From Chloroflexus sp. (GTDB lineage: Bacteria > Chloroflexota > Chloroflexia > Chloroflexales > Chloroflexaceae): a stretch of DNA of 50,928 nt. Position 1 is the first letter of the stretch; each line of letters opens with the position of its first letter. A model generated the notes under the pieces. That model worked only from the letters and a program-made list of their open reading frames with translations. It did no database searches and was not told the origin of the DNA. Both the position numbers and the translations under genes were made by a program. The stretch is taken from contig JANWYE010000003.1 of NCBI GenBank assembly GCA_025057175.1, positions 1 to 50,928 of the forward strand, written 5' to 3'. Below are positions 17,834-25,751 of this stretch, piece after piece.

Positions 17834-18868
17834 ATGCGAGAGCGTTTCATATCGTCACAATGGGCCGGCCTTGCTCTCATCGGCGGCCTGATCGTCTTTC
17901 CCTTTGTCGTTTCATTGCTTAGCGGCCAACCGGTTGAGGAGGGTGTGCCCAAGTTCTGGCAAGGCATGCTCATTCAAGTCTTTATTTTGGCCGTCTTTGC
18001 CATGAGCTACGATATTCTGATGGGCTACACCGGCATTCTCTCGTTTGGGCACGCCCTCTTCTTCGGCACGGGCGCGTACACGATCGGCATCTTGCTCAAA
18101 CATGCCGGTTGGGATCTCGGCTCGGCATTGCTAGCCGTCGTGGTGATTGCTATCATCCAGAGCTTGATCGTTGGCCTGCTCTCGCTGCGGGTCAGCGGCG
18201 TTTATTTCGCGATGGTGACACTCGCCTTTGCCCAAATGTTCTTTTTGCTGGCCGAAGCGACCGACTTTCGCCAGTGGACTGGAGCTGAAGACGGGTTGCA
18301 GAGCATTCCGGTGCCGGCGTGGATCAGCCCCACCACTGAACGGCTGCGATTTTATTATGTCACGTTGGCATTCGCCATCGTGATGTACCTGTTAGCGCGG
18401 CAGGTGGTCAATTCACCGACTGGGCGGGTAATGATGGCCATCCGCGACAACGAGACGCGAGCGAAGGTGTTGGGCTACCACACACTCACCTTCAAGTTGA
18501 TTGCAATCACTGTCAGCGGCGTCATGGCCGCGCTAGCCGGCGCGTTTAACGCGCTATGGAATCTCAACGCCAATCCGGCAGTGCTCGGCGTCGGCACAAC
18601 GATCAACGCGCTGCTGATGACGATCATCGGCGGCGTTGGCTCGTTGATTGGGCCGATGCTAGGAGCCGGCGTGATTCAGTTGCTCGGCTACTGGCTTAAC
18701 GTCTTTTTTGGGCCGAGCTGGCCGCTGCTGTTCGGCATCGTCTACATTTTGATCGTGCTGTTTCTGCCCTACGGCATTATCGGCACGTGGCGGTTGCGCA
18801 GCGCCGGTTGGTTGGCGATGTGGCGCGAGCGATCGCGATCATTCATCCGGTTCTTCCACCACCCATGA
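17834..18868 (+). CDS. livM: Branched-chain-type ABC transporter permease
   Basis: LMGYTGILSFGHALFFGTGAYT; GRVMMAIRDNETRAKVLGYHT; FGPSWPLLFGIVYILIVLFLPYGI. Confidence 0.92.
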   Translation: MRERFISSQWAGLALIGGLIVFPFVVSLLSGQPVEEGVPKFWQGMLIQVFILAVFAMSYDILMGYTGILSFGHALFFGTGAYTIGILLKHAGWDLGSALLAVVVIAIIQSLIVGLLSLRVSGVYFAMVTLAFAQMFFLLAEATDFRQWTGAEDGLQSIPVPAWISPTTERLRFYYVTLAFAIVMYLLARQVVNSPTGRVMMAIRDNETRAKVLGYHTLTFKLIAITVSGVMAALAGAFNALWNLNANPAVLGVGTTINALLMTIIGGVGSLIGPMLGAGVIQLLGYWLNVFFGPSWPLLFGIVYILIVLFLPYGIIGTWRLRSAGWLAMWRERSRSFIRFFHHP

Positions 18869-19864
18869 TTGCACGCCATGGGTTACAAACGAGAACGGGC
18901 GCACCACAACACCGGCTTCGGTGAGGGCGCGCTCGATGGCAAGCCGGCGGTCGAAGGGGCAGGCAAAGACCATAAAGCCGCCGCCGCCGGCGCCCGATAT
19001 CTTGCCACCCCACGCCCCATGCTTGCGAGCCAACGCATAGACTTCTTCGACGATTGGCGGCGCGATATGGGGCGAGAAGGCCTTCTTAACCTCCCAAGCA
19101 TCGTGCAACAAGCGACCAAAATCGGCGATGCGCTGCTCGCGCAGCAGGCGGGCCGCCGTATCGACGAAGGCTTTGGTTTCGTGGTGCAGACGCAGTGTAT
19201 CGCCCTTGACCAGCCGTTGCACTTGATCGGTCATCAGATGGCGCGTGAGCAACTGGCGATCACCGATATAGCCGAGGATCAAGCAGCTCTCTAGTTCAAG
19301 CAAGGCGGTCGGATCGCTCAGCACCGGCTCGACGATAACCCGATCGCGCCCGAAGTGGTAGACGCACATTCCGCCGAACACCGCCGAATACTGGTCTTGC
19401 CGCCCGCCGGGGATGCCGAGATCGACCCGTTCGATCCGGTAGGCCAGCTCGGCTAACTGGTGCGGGTCGGCATTCTGGCCGGCCACGGCGTAGAGCAACT
19501 TGAGCATGCTCACCACCAGTGCCGACGACGAACCGAGACCGGAACCGGGTGGGGCATCGCTGAACATGGTTATTTTGTAGCCGGCGGAGGCGGGCCGCAA
19601 TTGGGGTAATGCATCGAGCACTGCCTGCGGCAACGCCAGCTTGCCATCCCACTCGCGATCGCTCACCTGCCGGCTCACCTCTTGTAAGTCGAGCGAGCGA
19701 ATCATAATGCCGGGTGCATTGCTGGTGGTCAGCATACACCGCACATAGAGATTGATCGTGCAGTTGAGCACCTTCCCGCCGTATTCCTCGGCGTAGGGGC
19801 TAACATCAGTGCCACCGCCAAAAAAGCCGATCCGCATCGGCGCGCGCGCTTTGTAGATCTTCAT
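18839..19864 (-). CDS. GHMP-family kinase (heptose-7-phosphate kinase / HddA-like)
   Basis: ARAPMRIGFFGGGTDVSPYAEEYGGKVLNCTINLY; DAPPGSGLGSSSALVVSML; GAWGGKISGAGGGGFMVF. Confidence 0.88.
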   Translation of the reverse strand: MKIYKARAPMRIGFFGGGTDVSPYAEEYGGKVLNCTINLYVRCMLTTSNAPGIMIRSLDLQEVSRQVSDREWDGKLALPQAVLDALPQLRPASAGYKITMFSDAPPGSGLGSSSALVVSMLKLLYAVAGQNADPHQLAELAYRIERVDLGIPGGRQDQYSAVFGGMCVYHFGRDRVIVEPVLSDPTALLELESCLILGYIGDRQLLTRHLMTDQVQRLVKGDTLRLHHETKAFVDTAARLLREQRIADFGRLLHDAWEVKKAFSPHIAPPIVEEVYALARKHGAWGGKISGAGGGGFMVFACPFDRRLAIERALTEAGVVVRPFSFVTHGVQSWVVEEPDE

Positions 19865-19940
19865 TGGTTCCTCCGGCCATGTTGCTGTGCCGCGGCGCCA
19901 GTATACCAGAAATGGAGTGCCAGCCCGGCGGGTTGAACGG

Positions 19941-20148
19941 CCCCCACCCCGGCCCTCCCTCTGTTGCCCCCACCCCGGCCCTCCCCCTCCGGGGGAGGGG
20001 GTCGCCTCGCTCCAGCGCGGGGGAGGTCAGATGGAGGGTGCGTACACTCTGTTGCCCCCACCCCGGCCTTCCCTCTGTTGCCCCCACCCCGGCCCTCCCC
20101 CGGAGGGGGAGGGGGTCGCCTCTCCCCAGCGCGGGGGAGGTCAGATGG
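19941..20148. repeat. Direct duplication of a 94-bp GC-rich element containing hairpins
   Basis: CCCCCACCCCGGCCCTCCCTCTGTTGCCCCCACC...GCGGGGGAGGTCAGATGG at 19941-20034 and 20055-20148, 20-nt spacer. Confidence 0.88.
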
Positions 20149-20203
20149 GGGGCATTTGTATCAAACTACGCCGAAGGCCCACAGGATACGGTACAATACT
20201 ACT

Positions 20204-21265
20204 ATGAAGATCTTTGTTAGCGCCGAACACTACCGTCACGATCCACCGTTTGAGATCCTTGATGGTCAGACGGTGCCATATTTCGAGACACCGCAGCGGG
20301 TAGCCATCATTTTGGCTGCCCTGCGAGCCGCTGGCTTTGCACCGCTGGCCGCTGCGCCACCAGCAACGATTGCCGAACTAGGCGCGGTGCATACCGCCGA
20401 TTATCTCGATTATCTTGCCCACGCCCATGAACGCTGGCAAGCTGCCGGTCGACACGGGCCGGTAGTGCCCTCAGCGTGGCCGTTGCCCGGCTTGCGGTTG
20501 CGTAGCGATTGCCCACAAGCGGCGGCAGGCCGTTATACCTTCGACCTCAGCGCGCCAATCACTGCCGGCACCTTCGTCGCCGCTCAATCATCTGCTGGCG
20601 CGGCTTTAGCCGGAGCCGAGGCGCTGTTGCAAGGCGAACGGTACGCTTATGCCCTCTGTCGCCCGCCCGGCCACCATGCGGCGGCGAATATGGCCGGCGG
20701 CTATTGCTATCTCAACAACGCGGCGCTAGCCGCCGACCGGCTGGCGCGCGCTATCGCTCCCGGCGATACGACATGGACGCTACGCGCGCCGGCGGTGGCG
20801 GTGCTCGACATTGACTATCATCATGGCAATGGCACACAGAGTATCTTTTACGAGCGCAATGATGTGCTGACGATCTCGCTCCACGCTGATCCAGCGCGCG
20901 AGTACCCATACTTTCTTGGCTATGCCGATGAGCGCGGTGCGGGAGCCGGCGAAGGCTATAATCTTAACTTCCCCCTCTCGGCAGGCATTGGCGATAGCGC
21001 ATATCTGGCCGCGCTCGAACAGGCATTGCAAGCGATCGCCGACTACGGCCCGCGCTATCTAGTCGTCTCCGCCGGTTTTGACACCTTCCACGCCGATCCA
21101 TTGGGTGATTTTGAGCTAACGACTGCCGCGTACACAGCGATCGGCGCGGCAATCGCCCGGCTGGGCCTCCCCACGCTCTTTGTGCAAGAGGGCGGGTACG
21201 CGATCGAGGCATTGGGCGCGAATGTGGTGGCGCTGTTACACGGAGCAACCGCGTATGCTGACTGA
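20204..21265 (+). CDS. Histone deacetylase / acetylpolyamine amidohydrolase family protein
   Basis: YALCRPPGHHAAANMAGGYCYLNNAALAA; VAVLDIDYHHGNGTQSIFY; VVSAGFDTFHADPLGDF. ORF extension upstream to 19964 runs through repeat DNA; ATG at 20204 preferred. Confidence 0.92.
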   Translation: MKIFVSAEHYRHDPPFEILDGQTVPYFETPQRVAIILAALRAAGFAPLAAAPPATIAELGAVHTADYLDYLAHAHERWQAAGRHGPVVPSAWPLPGLRLRSDCPQAAAGRYTFDLSAPITAGTFVAAQSSAGAALAGAEALLQGERYAYALCRPPGHHAAANMAGGYCYLNNAALAADRLARAIAPGDTTWTLRAPAVAVLDIDYHHGNGTQSIFYERNDVLTISLHADPAREYPYFLGYADERGAGAGEGYNLNFPLSAGIGDSAYLAALEQALQAIADYGPRYLVVSAGFDTFHADPLGDFELTTAAYTAIGAAIARLGLPTLFVQEGGYAIEALGANVVALLHGATAYAD

Positions 21266-21998
21266 CAACCCGCTTGAACCGCAAACGCCGATCGCGCCAG
21301 CGTGGGGCTGGCGCGATCTCTTGATCACACTGTTGGTGATTGGTGTTGGCGGCTCCCTCGTTGTATTAGCGTTGCGCACACTGGCTGCAGTGGGTAACTG
21401 GGACACCTCACGCGGCTTTATCAGCCCGCCGGTCTACCTTGCCGGCACGCTGCTGTACCTGATCATTGGCGGCGCAGTGCTGGCCGTGATCGGCCCACGC
21501 GCTGGCTGGCGCGATCTTGGCTTACAGTGGCCGCGTTGGATCTATTTCGCTCTCGTCCCACCCGTCTTTCTCTTCGGCATGGGGATGATGGTGCTGGCGA
21601 ATGCTGGCGTCACTCTGCTCTTCGGCGAGTTCCAGAACCCTCAGATCGAGAGTATCTCCGGCGGGCAGGCGTTTGGCACAGGTGAACTGATCGCGTTATG
21701 GCTGCTCATCGCCGGGATCGTACCGTTGGTGGAGGAGTTGTTCTTCCGTGGGGTTCTCCACCATCTGCTGCGCCGCCATCTCAATAGCACGCTCTCGATC
21801 ATCGCCGGAGCAGCCATCTTTGCCGTCGTTCACTTTATTCCTATGCTCATTCCCGGCCTATTTGTGGCCGGGCTTTGCCTCGGCTATCTGCGCGAACAGA
21901 GTGGCTCGATCTGGCCGGGAGTGCTGTTCCACATGCTGCAAAACACGCTGGCATTGCTAGCGATGGCGCTCGTGCTGGCGACCGGCGGGGCAGCGTAG
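21255..21998 (+). CDS. CPBP family intramembrane (CAAX-like) metalloprotease
   Basis: GIVPLVEELFFRGVLHHLLRRHL (EExxxR), AIFAVVHF, GSIWPGVLFHMLQNT. Confidence 0.88.
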   Translation: MLTDNPLEPQTPIAPAWGWRDLLITLLVIGVGGSLVVLALRTLAAVGNWDTSRGFISPPVYLAGTLLYLIIGGAVLAVIGPRAGWRDLGLQWPRWIYFALVPPVFLFGMGMMVLANAGVTLLFGEFQNPQIESISGGQAFGTGELIALWLLIAGIVPLVEELFFRGVLHHLLRRHLNSTLSIIAGAAIFAVVHFIPMLIPGLFVAGLCLGYLREQSGSIWPGVLFHMLQNTLALLAMALVLATGGAA

Positions 21999-22019
21999 GG
22001 GCGGGTTTCAAACCGCCCC
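21998..22019. terminator. Intergenic hairpin between convergent genes
   Basis: GGGGCGGGTTTCAAACCGCCCC, near-palindromic with one bulge. Confidence 0.6.
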
Positions 22020-22024
22020 CCGCT

Positions 22025-22897
22025 TTACCGCGACACCAACGGCACTGCGACGCCAAACGGCAGCCCTAACGATCCCATTAATGGCGTATCACCGCTGACT
22101 CCGAAAGCAACGACAACTTCGGCAGCTCCACCGTTGCGATCGGTATCACAGTAGAACCGCTGCTGAGATGGGCGATACACGCACGGATCGTCGCGCCCAT
22201 CGCCATCAACATCGCCAAGCAGGGGAACATCGCCGCTGTTGCCGAAGGAAACGACAAATTCGGCATTGACGCCATTATGTGCCGTATCACAAAAAAACTG
22301 TTGGGTTGAGGGGCGAAAGACACATGGATCGTCACGGCCATCGCCATCAGTGTCACCTAACAGCGGTATGTCAGTTGCCGTTCCGAACATCACTACATAT
22401 TCGGCTTCGCCACCATTGCGCGCCGTATCGCAGAAGAAGCGTTGGGTTGACGGACGGTAGACGCACGGGTCTGCGCGGCCATCGCCATCAACATCGCCGA
22501 GCAGGGGAACATCGCCGCTGTTGCCGAAGGAAACGACAAATTCGGCATTGACGCCATTGCGCGCGGTATCGCAGAAAAACTGTTGGGTTGAGGGGCGATA
22601 AACGCAAGCCACATCACGGCCATCGCCACGAACATCACCGAGCAGCGGAATATCGGTCGCAGTTCCAAACGCAATGCTGTACTCGTCAGCCCCGCCATTG
22701 CGCGCGGTATCGCAATAAAAACGTTGCGTCGAGGGACGAAAAACACAAGCAATATCGCCTTGAAAGAGAGCGTTCGATTGGAGCTGAGGATTGGATGCAG
22801 TGGTGGATGGCGAAGCTGCCATGAGCAGCACGAGCGTAGCAATAACAAACAACGATCCGGCCCGTGTAGGAAGCCGGCCTCCGCAATGTAGAAACAT
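22025..22897 (-). CDS. Secreted tandem-repeat protein (FG-GAP/VCBS-like 47-aa repeats)
   Basis: N-terminal hydrophobic segment then about five repeats of CVYRPSTQQFFCDTARNGxxAEFVVSFGxSGDVPLLGDVDGDGRxDP. Confidence 0.85.
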   Translation of the reverse strand: MFLHCGGRLPTRAGSLFVIATLVLLMAASPSTTASNPQLQSNALFQGDIACVFRPSTQRFYCDTARNGGADEYSIAFGTATDIPLLGDVRGDGRDVACVYRPSTQQFFCDTARNGVNAEFVVSFGNSGDVPLLGDVDGDGRADPCVYRPSTQRFFCDTARNGGEAEYVVMFGTATDIPLLGDTDGDGRDDPCVFRPSTQQFFCDTAHNGVNAEFVVSFGNSGDVPLLGDVDGDGRDDPCVYRPSQQRFYCDTDRNGGAAEVVVAFGVSGDTPLMGSLGLPFGVAVPLVSR

Positions 22898-23148
22898 CCT
22901 GCCGTCTCCTAGCTGCTAATGCGCGATACCATTGGTGTCTAGGAGAGGATGTTGGCAGGTAAAGACACCGTATCTCATTATTGAAGGATTGTTGCGCTCG
23001 AAGCTATCACCTTATAGTCCTATGTTTCTCACCGGTTGCCGGCAACCGTTCGTCGCCAAACATTTGCGTGTAGTAGCGAATTCTTTTCCTCACGTGGGCG
23101 ACTAACTCGGTATACTGCCATTGGTTTCAATTCCAACAGCAGCGAGGT

Positions 23149-24699
23149 GTGACAGTGGAGTCCCCCGAAGAGCAACTCGAACGGCTGCGCAGCCTGCGCG
23201 AGCGGGCGATGCAGGGCGGCGGCCCTGACCGGATTGCTCAGCAACATGCCCGCGGCAAGCTGACGGCGCGGGAACGGCTAGCCCTGCTGCTCGATGCCGG
23301 CTCGTTTCAAGAGATCGGCGCGCTTGCGACCAGCATTACCGAAGAAGAAGAGCAACGCATTCCCGGCGATGGCACCGTCACCGGATTCGGCAAGATCAAT
23401 GGCCGGCGGGTGGCCGTCTATGCGCAAGACTTTACCGTGATGGGCGGATCGTTCTCGGCGGTGCAGGCCAACAAAATTTGCCGGATGCAAGACCTCGCCA
23501 TCGAAAGCGGCATCCCAATCATCGGCCTTAACGATTCAGGCGGGGCGCGCATCCAAGAAGGCGTCCGCTCATTGGCAGCCTACGGCGAAGTCTTCGTGCG
23601 CAATGTGCTGGCTTCCGGCGTGGTGCCACAGATCTCGGCCATCCTTGGCCCTTGCGCCGGTGGCGCAGTCTATTCGCCAGCGTTGACCGACTTCGTGATC
23701 ATGTCGGAGTCGACCGGCTATATGTTCTTGACCGGCCCTGACGTGATCAAGGCCGTATCGGGCCGCGACATCTCGGCCCAAGAGCTGGGTGGCGCAGCCG
23801 TGCATTGCGCGCGCAGCGGCGTTGCCCATCTCTCGGCCCCCGATGATCGGGCAGTGATCGAATTAATCAAGCGATTGCTGAGTTACTTGCCGCAGAATAA
23901 CAACGAGGATCCGCCGCAGATTATGCCCTACGACCGCGCCGACCGGCAAGAGCCGGCCTTGAATGCGCTAGTGCCGGCTGATGAGCGGCAGGGCTACGAT
24001 ATTCACACCCTGATCGATCTTGTCTTTGACCGCGATAGCTTCCTCGAAATTCAGCCGCTCTTTGCCCAAAACGCGGTGGTGGGCTTTGCCCGCCTTGATG
24101 GCTACGCGGTTGGCGTGGTCGCCAACCAGCCGGCAGTCATGGCCGGTGTGCTCGACATTGACTCCAGCGACAAGATTGCGCGCTTCGTCCGCATCTGCGA
24201 CGCCTTCAACGTCCCGATTATCACCTTCGTTGACACTACCGGCTTTCTGCCCGGCATCGAGCAGGAGTATGGCGGGGTGATCCGCCACGGCGCTAAAATT
24301 ATTTACGCCTACAGCGAGGCTACTGTGCCAAAGATTTCGGTTGTGGTGCGCAAAGCAATTGGTGGCGCGTATGTAGCGATGTCAAGCAAACAATTGCGTT
24401 GCGACCTCAATTTTGCGTGGCCATCGGCCCAGATTGCAGTGATGGGCGCGGAAGGGGCGGTACGCATCTTGCGCCGCGACGAGCTGCGGGCCGCTGCCGA
24501 CCCCGCTCAACTGATGGAGCAATTTGTCGCCGAGTACCGGCGCAAGTTCTTCAATCCGTACCACGCCGCCGATCTCGGCCAAATTGACGAGGTGATCGAA
24601 CCGGCTGAAACCCGGCCGCGCTTGATCCGGGCGCTTGAGATTCTGCGCACTAAGGTGCAACAAAACCCGCCGCGCAAGCATGGACTGTATCCGTCGTAG
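23149..24699 (+). CDS. mmdA: Acyl-CoA carboxyltransferase subunit (methylmalonyl-CoA decarboxylase alpha / propionyl-CoA carboxylase beta)
   Basis: GKLTARERLALLLDAGSFQEIGALA; GGARIQEGVRSLAAYGEVFVRNV; DTTGFLPGIEQEYGGVIRHGAKIIYAYSEATVPKISVVVRKAIGGAYVAM. Confidence 0.92.
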   Translation: MTVESPEEQLERLRSLRERAMQGGGPDRIAQQHARGKLTARERLALLLDAGSFQEIGALATSITEEEEQRIPGDGTVTGFGKINGRRVAVYAQDFTVMGGSFSAVQANKICRMQDLAIESGIPIIGLNDSGGARIQEGVRSLAAYGEVFVRNVLASGVVPQISAILGPCAGGAVYSPALTDFVIMSESTGYMFLTGPDVIKAVSGRDISAQELGGAAVHCARSGVAHLSAPDDRAVIELIKRLLSYLPQNNNEDPPQIMPYDRADRQEPALNALVPADERQGYDIHTLIDLVFDRDSFLEIQPLFAQNAVVGFARLDGYAVGVVANQPAVMAGVLDIDSSDKIARFVRICDAFNVPIITFVDTTGFLPGIEQEYGGVIRHGAKIIYAYSEATVPKISVVVRKAIGGAYVAMSSKQLRCDLNFAWPSAQIAVMGAEGAVRILRRDELRAAADPAQLMEQFVAEYRRKFFNPYHAADLGQIDEVIEPAETRPRLIRALEILRTKVQQNPPRKHGLYPS

Positions 24700-24718
24700 A
24701 CCGGCGGGAGGAGGCGCA

Positions 24719-25072
24719 ATGGAGAATCTTGGCTTTGGGTTGACGATGACCGTGCTGGGCATGGGTTTGGTCTTTACAGTGCTGGCCTTGATCTGGGGCA
24801 TGCTCAATTTGCTCACCCGCTTTGATCGGCCCGAACCAACCGCAGCGGATGAGGCCACGCCGGCACCAGAGGCTGTGCTGATGGCGGATGGGCAACTCAC
24901 GCCCGATGAGGTGGCGGCGATCGCGGTGGCAGTAGCCGTTCACGCCGCTGCGCTGCGCCGCGAGGCTGCGCCGGCAATGCGCAGTTACTGGCCGGGCAGC
25001 CTGCTCTTCGCCAGCCGGTGGGTCGCTGCTGGCCGCACACGCCAGAATCAAAGTTGGCAACGGAGGAGATAA
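24719..25072 (+). CDS. OadG-family decarboxylase small membrane subunit
   Basis: MENLGFGLTMTVLGMGLVFTVLALIWGMLNLLTRF; position between mmdA and a biotin carrier gene. Confidence 0.85.
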   Translation: MENLGFGLTMTVLGMGLVFTVLALIWGMLNLLTRFDRPEPTAADEATPAPEAVLMADGQLTPDEVAAIAVAVAVHAAALRREAAPAMRSYWPGSLLFASRWVAAGRTRQNQSWQRRR

Positions 25073-25078
25073 TTCGCG

Positions 25079-25540
25079 ATGCGCCGCTACCAATTGACAA
25101 TCAACGGCAAGACGTATACGGTCGATATTACGGAGTTGAGCAGCGATCGGTTTGCCGTCCAGCTTGATGGTCGCGAGTTTGAAGTGCAACTCAGCGAGAG
25201 CGGTGAGGTGAGCGAGATTGCGCCACGCGCTGCGCCGCTGCCGGTGGCGCAGCCTGCTGCTCCGGCGACGCCGATGGCGCCACCGCCACCGGCAGCATTG
25301 CCACCCGCTGTTGCCACTGGTGATAACCTTATTCGGGCGCCAATGCCGGGCACCATCTTGCAGATCGTCGCTCAGCCCGGCGCCAAGGTCAAACGCGGCC
25401 AGCCGATCATCGTGCTGGAAGCGATGAAGATGAATAACAGCATCGGTGCGCCACGCGATGGCGTGGTGGCAGCCATTTTGGTCAAGACTGGGCAGAGTGT
25501 TGGTTATGGCGAACCGCTCGCGCAACTGGCAGAGGGGTGA
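25079..25540 (+). CDS. mmdC: Biotin carboxyl carrier subunit of the decarboxylase
   Basis: Ala/Pro linker and biotinylation motif VLEAMKMNN. Confidence 0.93.
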   Translation: MRRYQLTINGKTYTVDITELSSDRFAVQLDGREFEVQLSESGEVSEIAPRAAPLPVAQPAAPATPMAPPPPAALPPAVATGDNLIRAPMPGTILQIVAQPGAKVKRGQPIIVLEAMKMNNSIGAPRDGVVAAILVKTGQSVGYGEPLAQLAEG

Positions 25541-25751
25541 ACGCCCTTGGCAAACTCTAGCATTAGGCGAAAGCGGCAGCCCGCTTCCAGTTCCGTAGCA
25601 AGCTCCTGCGCAAGCGAAAAGCATTGCGATAATTGTACTCCTCCGCCCTCGCGGGCGCGGGCAATGGCGGTGAGGTATCGGTGCTGAAGCGGTTAGAAGC
25701 TTTAGGCACAGACCAGCGAGGTTGAGCAGGGCTGCGCTTGCATAGCAAAAA

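Noticed and set aside
19806-20220. Overlapping Pro/Gly-rich ORFs on both strands (PHPGPPSVAPTPALPLRGRG etc.)
   Set aside because: Produced by reading through the 94-bp GC-rich repeat; not real proteins.
22078-22848. Alternative-frame repetitive ORFs within the 47-aa repeat gene
   Set aside because: Because the unit length (141 nt) is divisible by three, all frames stay open periodically; only the frame with signal sequence and Ca-loop motifs is credible.
25563-25748. 61-aa minus-strand ORF in the mmdC-mmdB gap
   Set aside because: No domain motif, low-complexity basic composition, opposite strand to operon; insufficient support.
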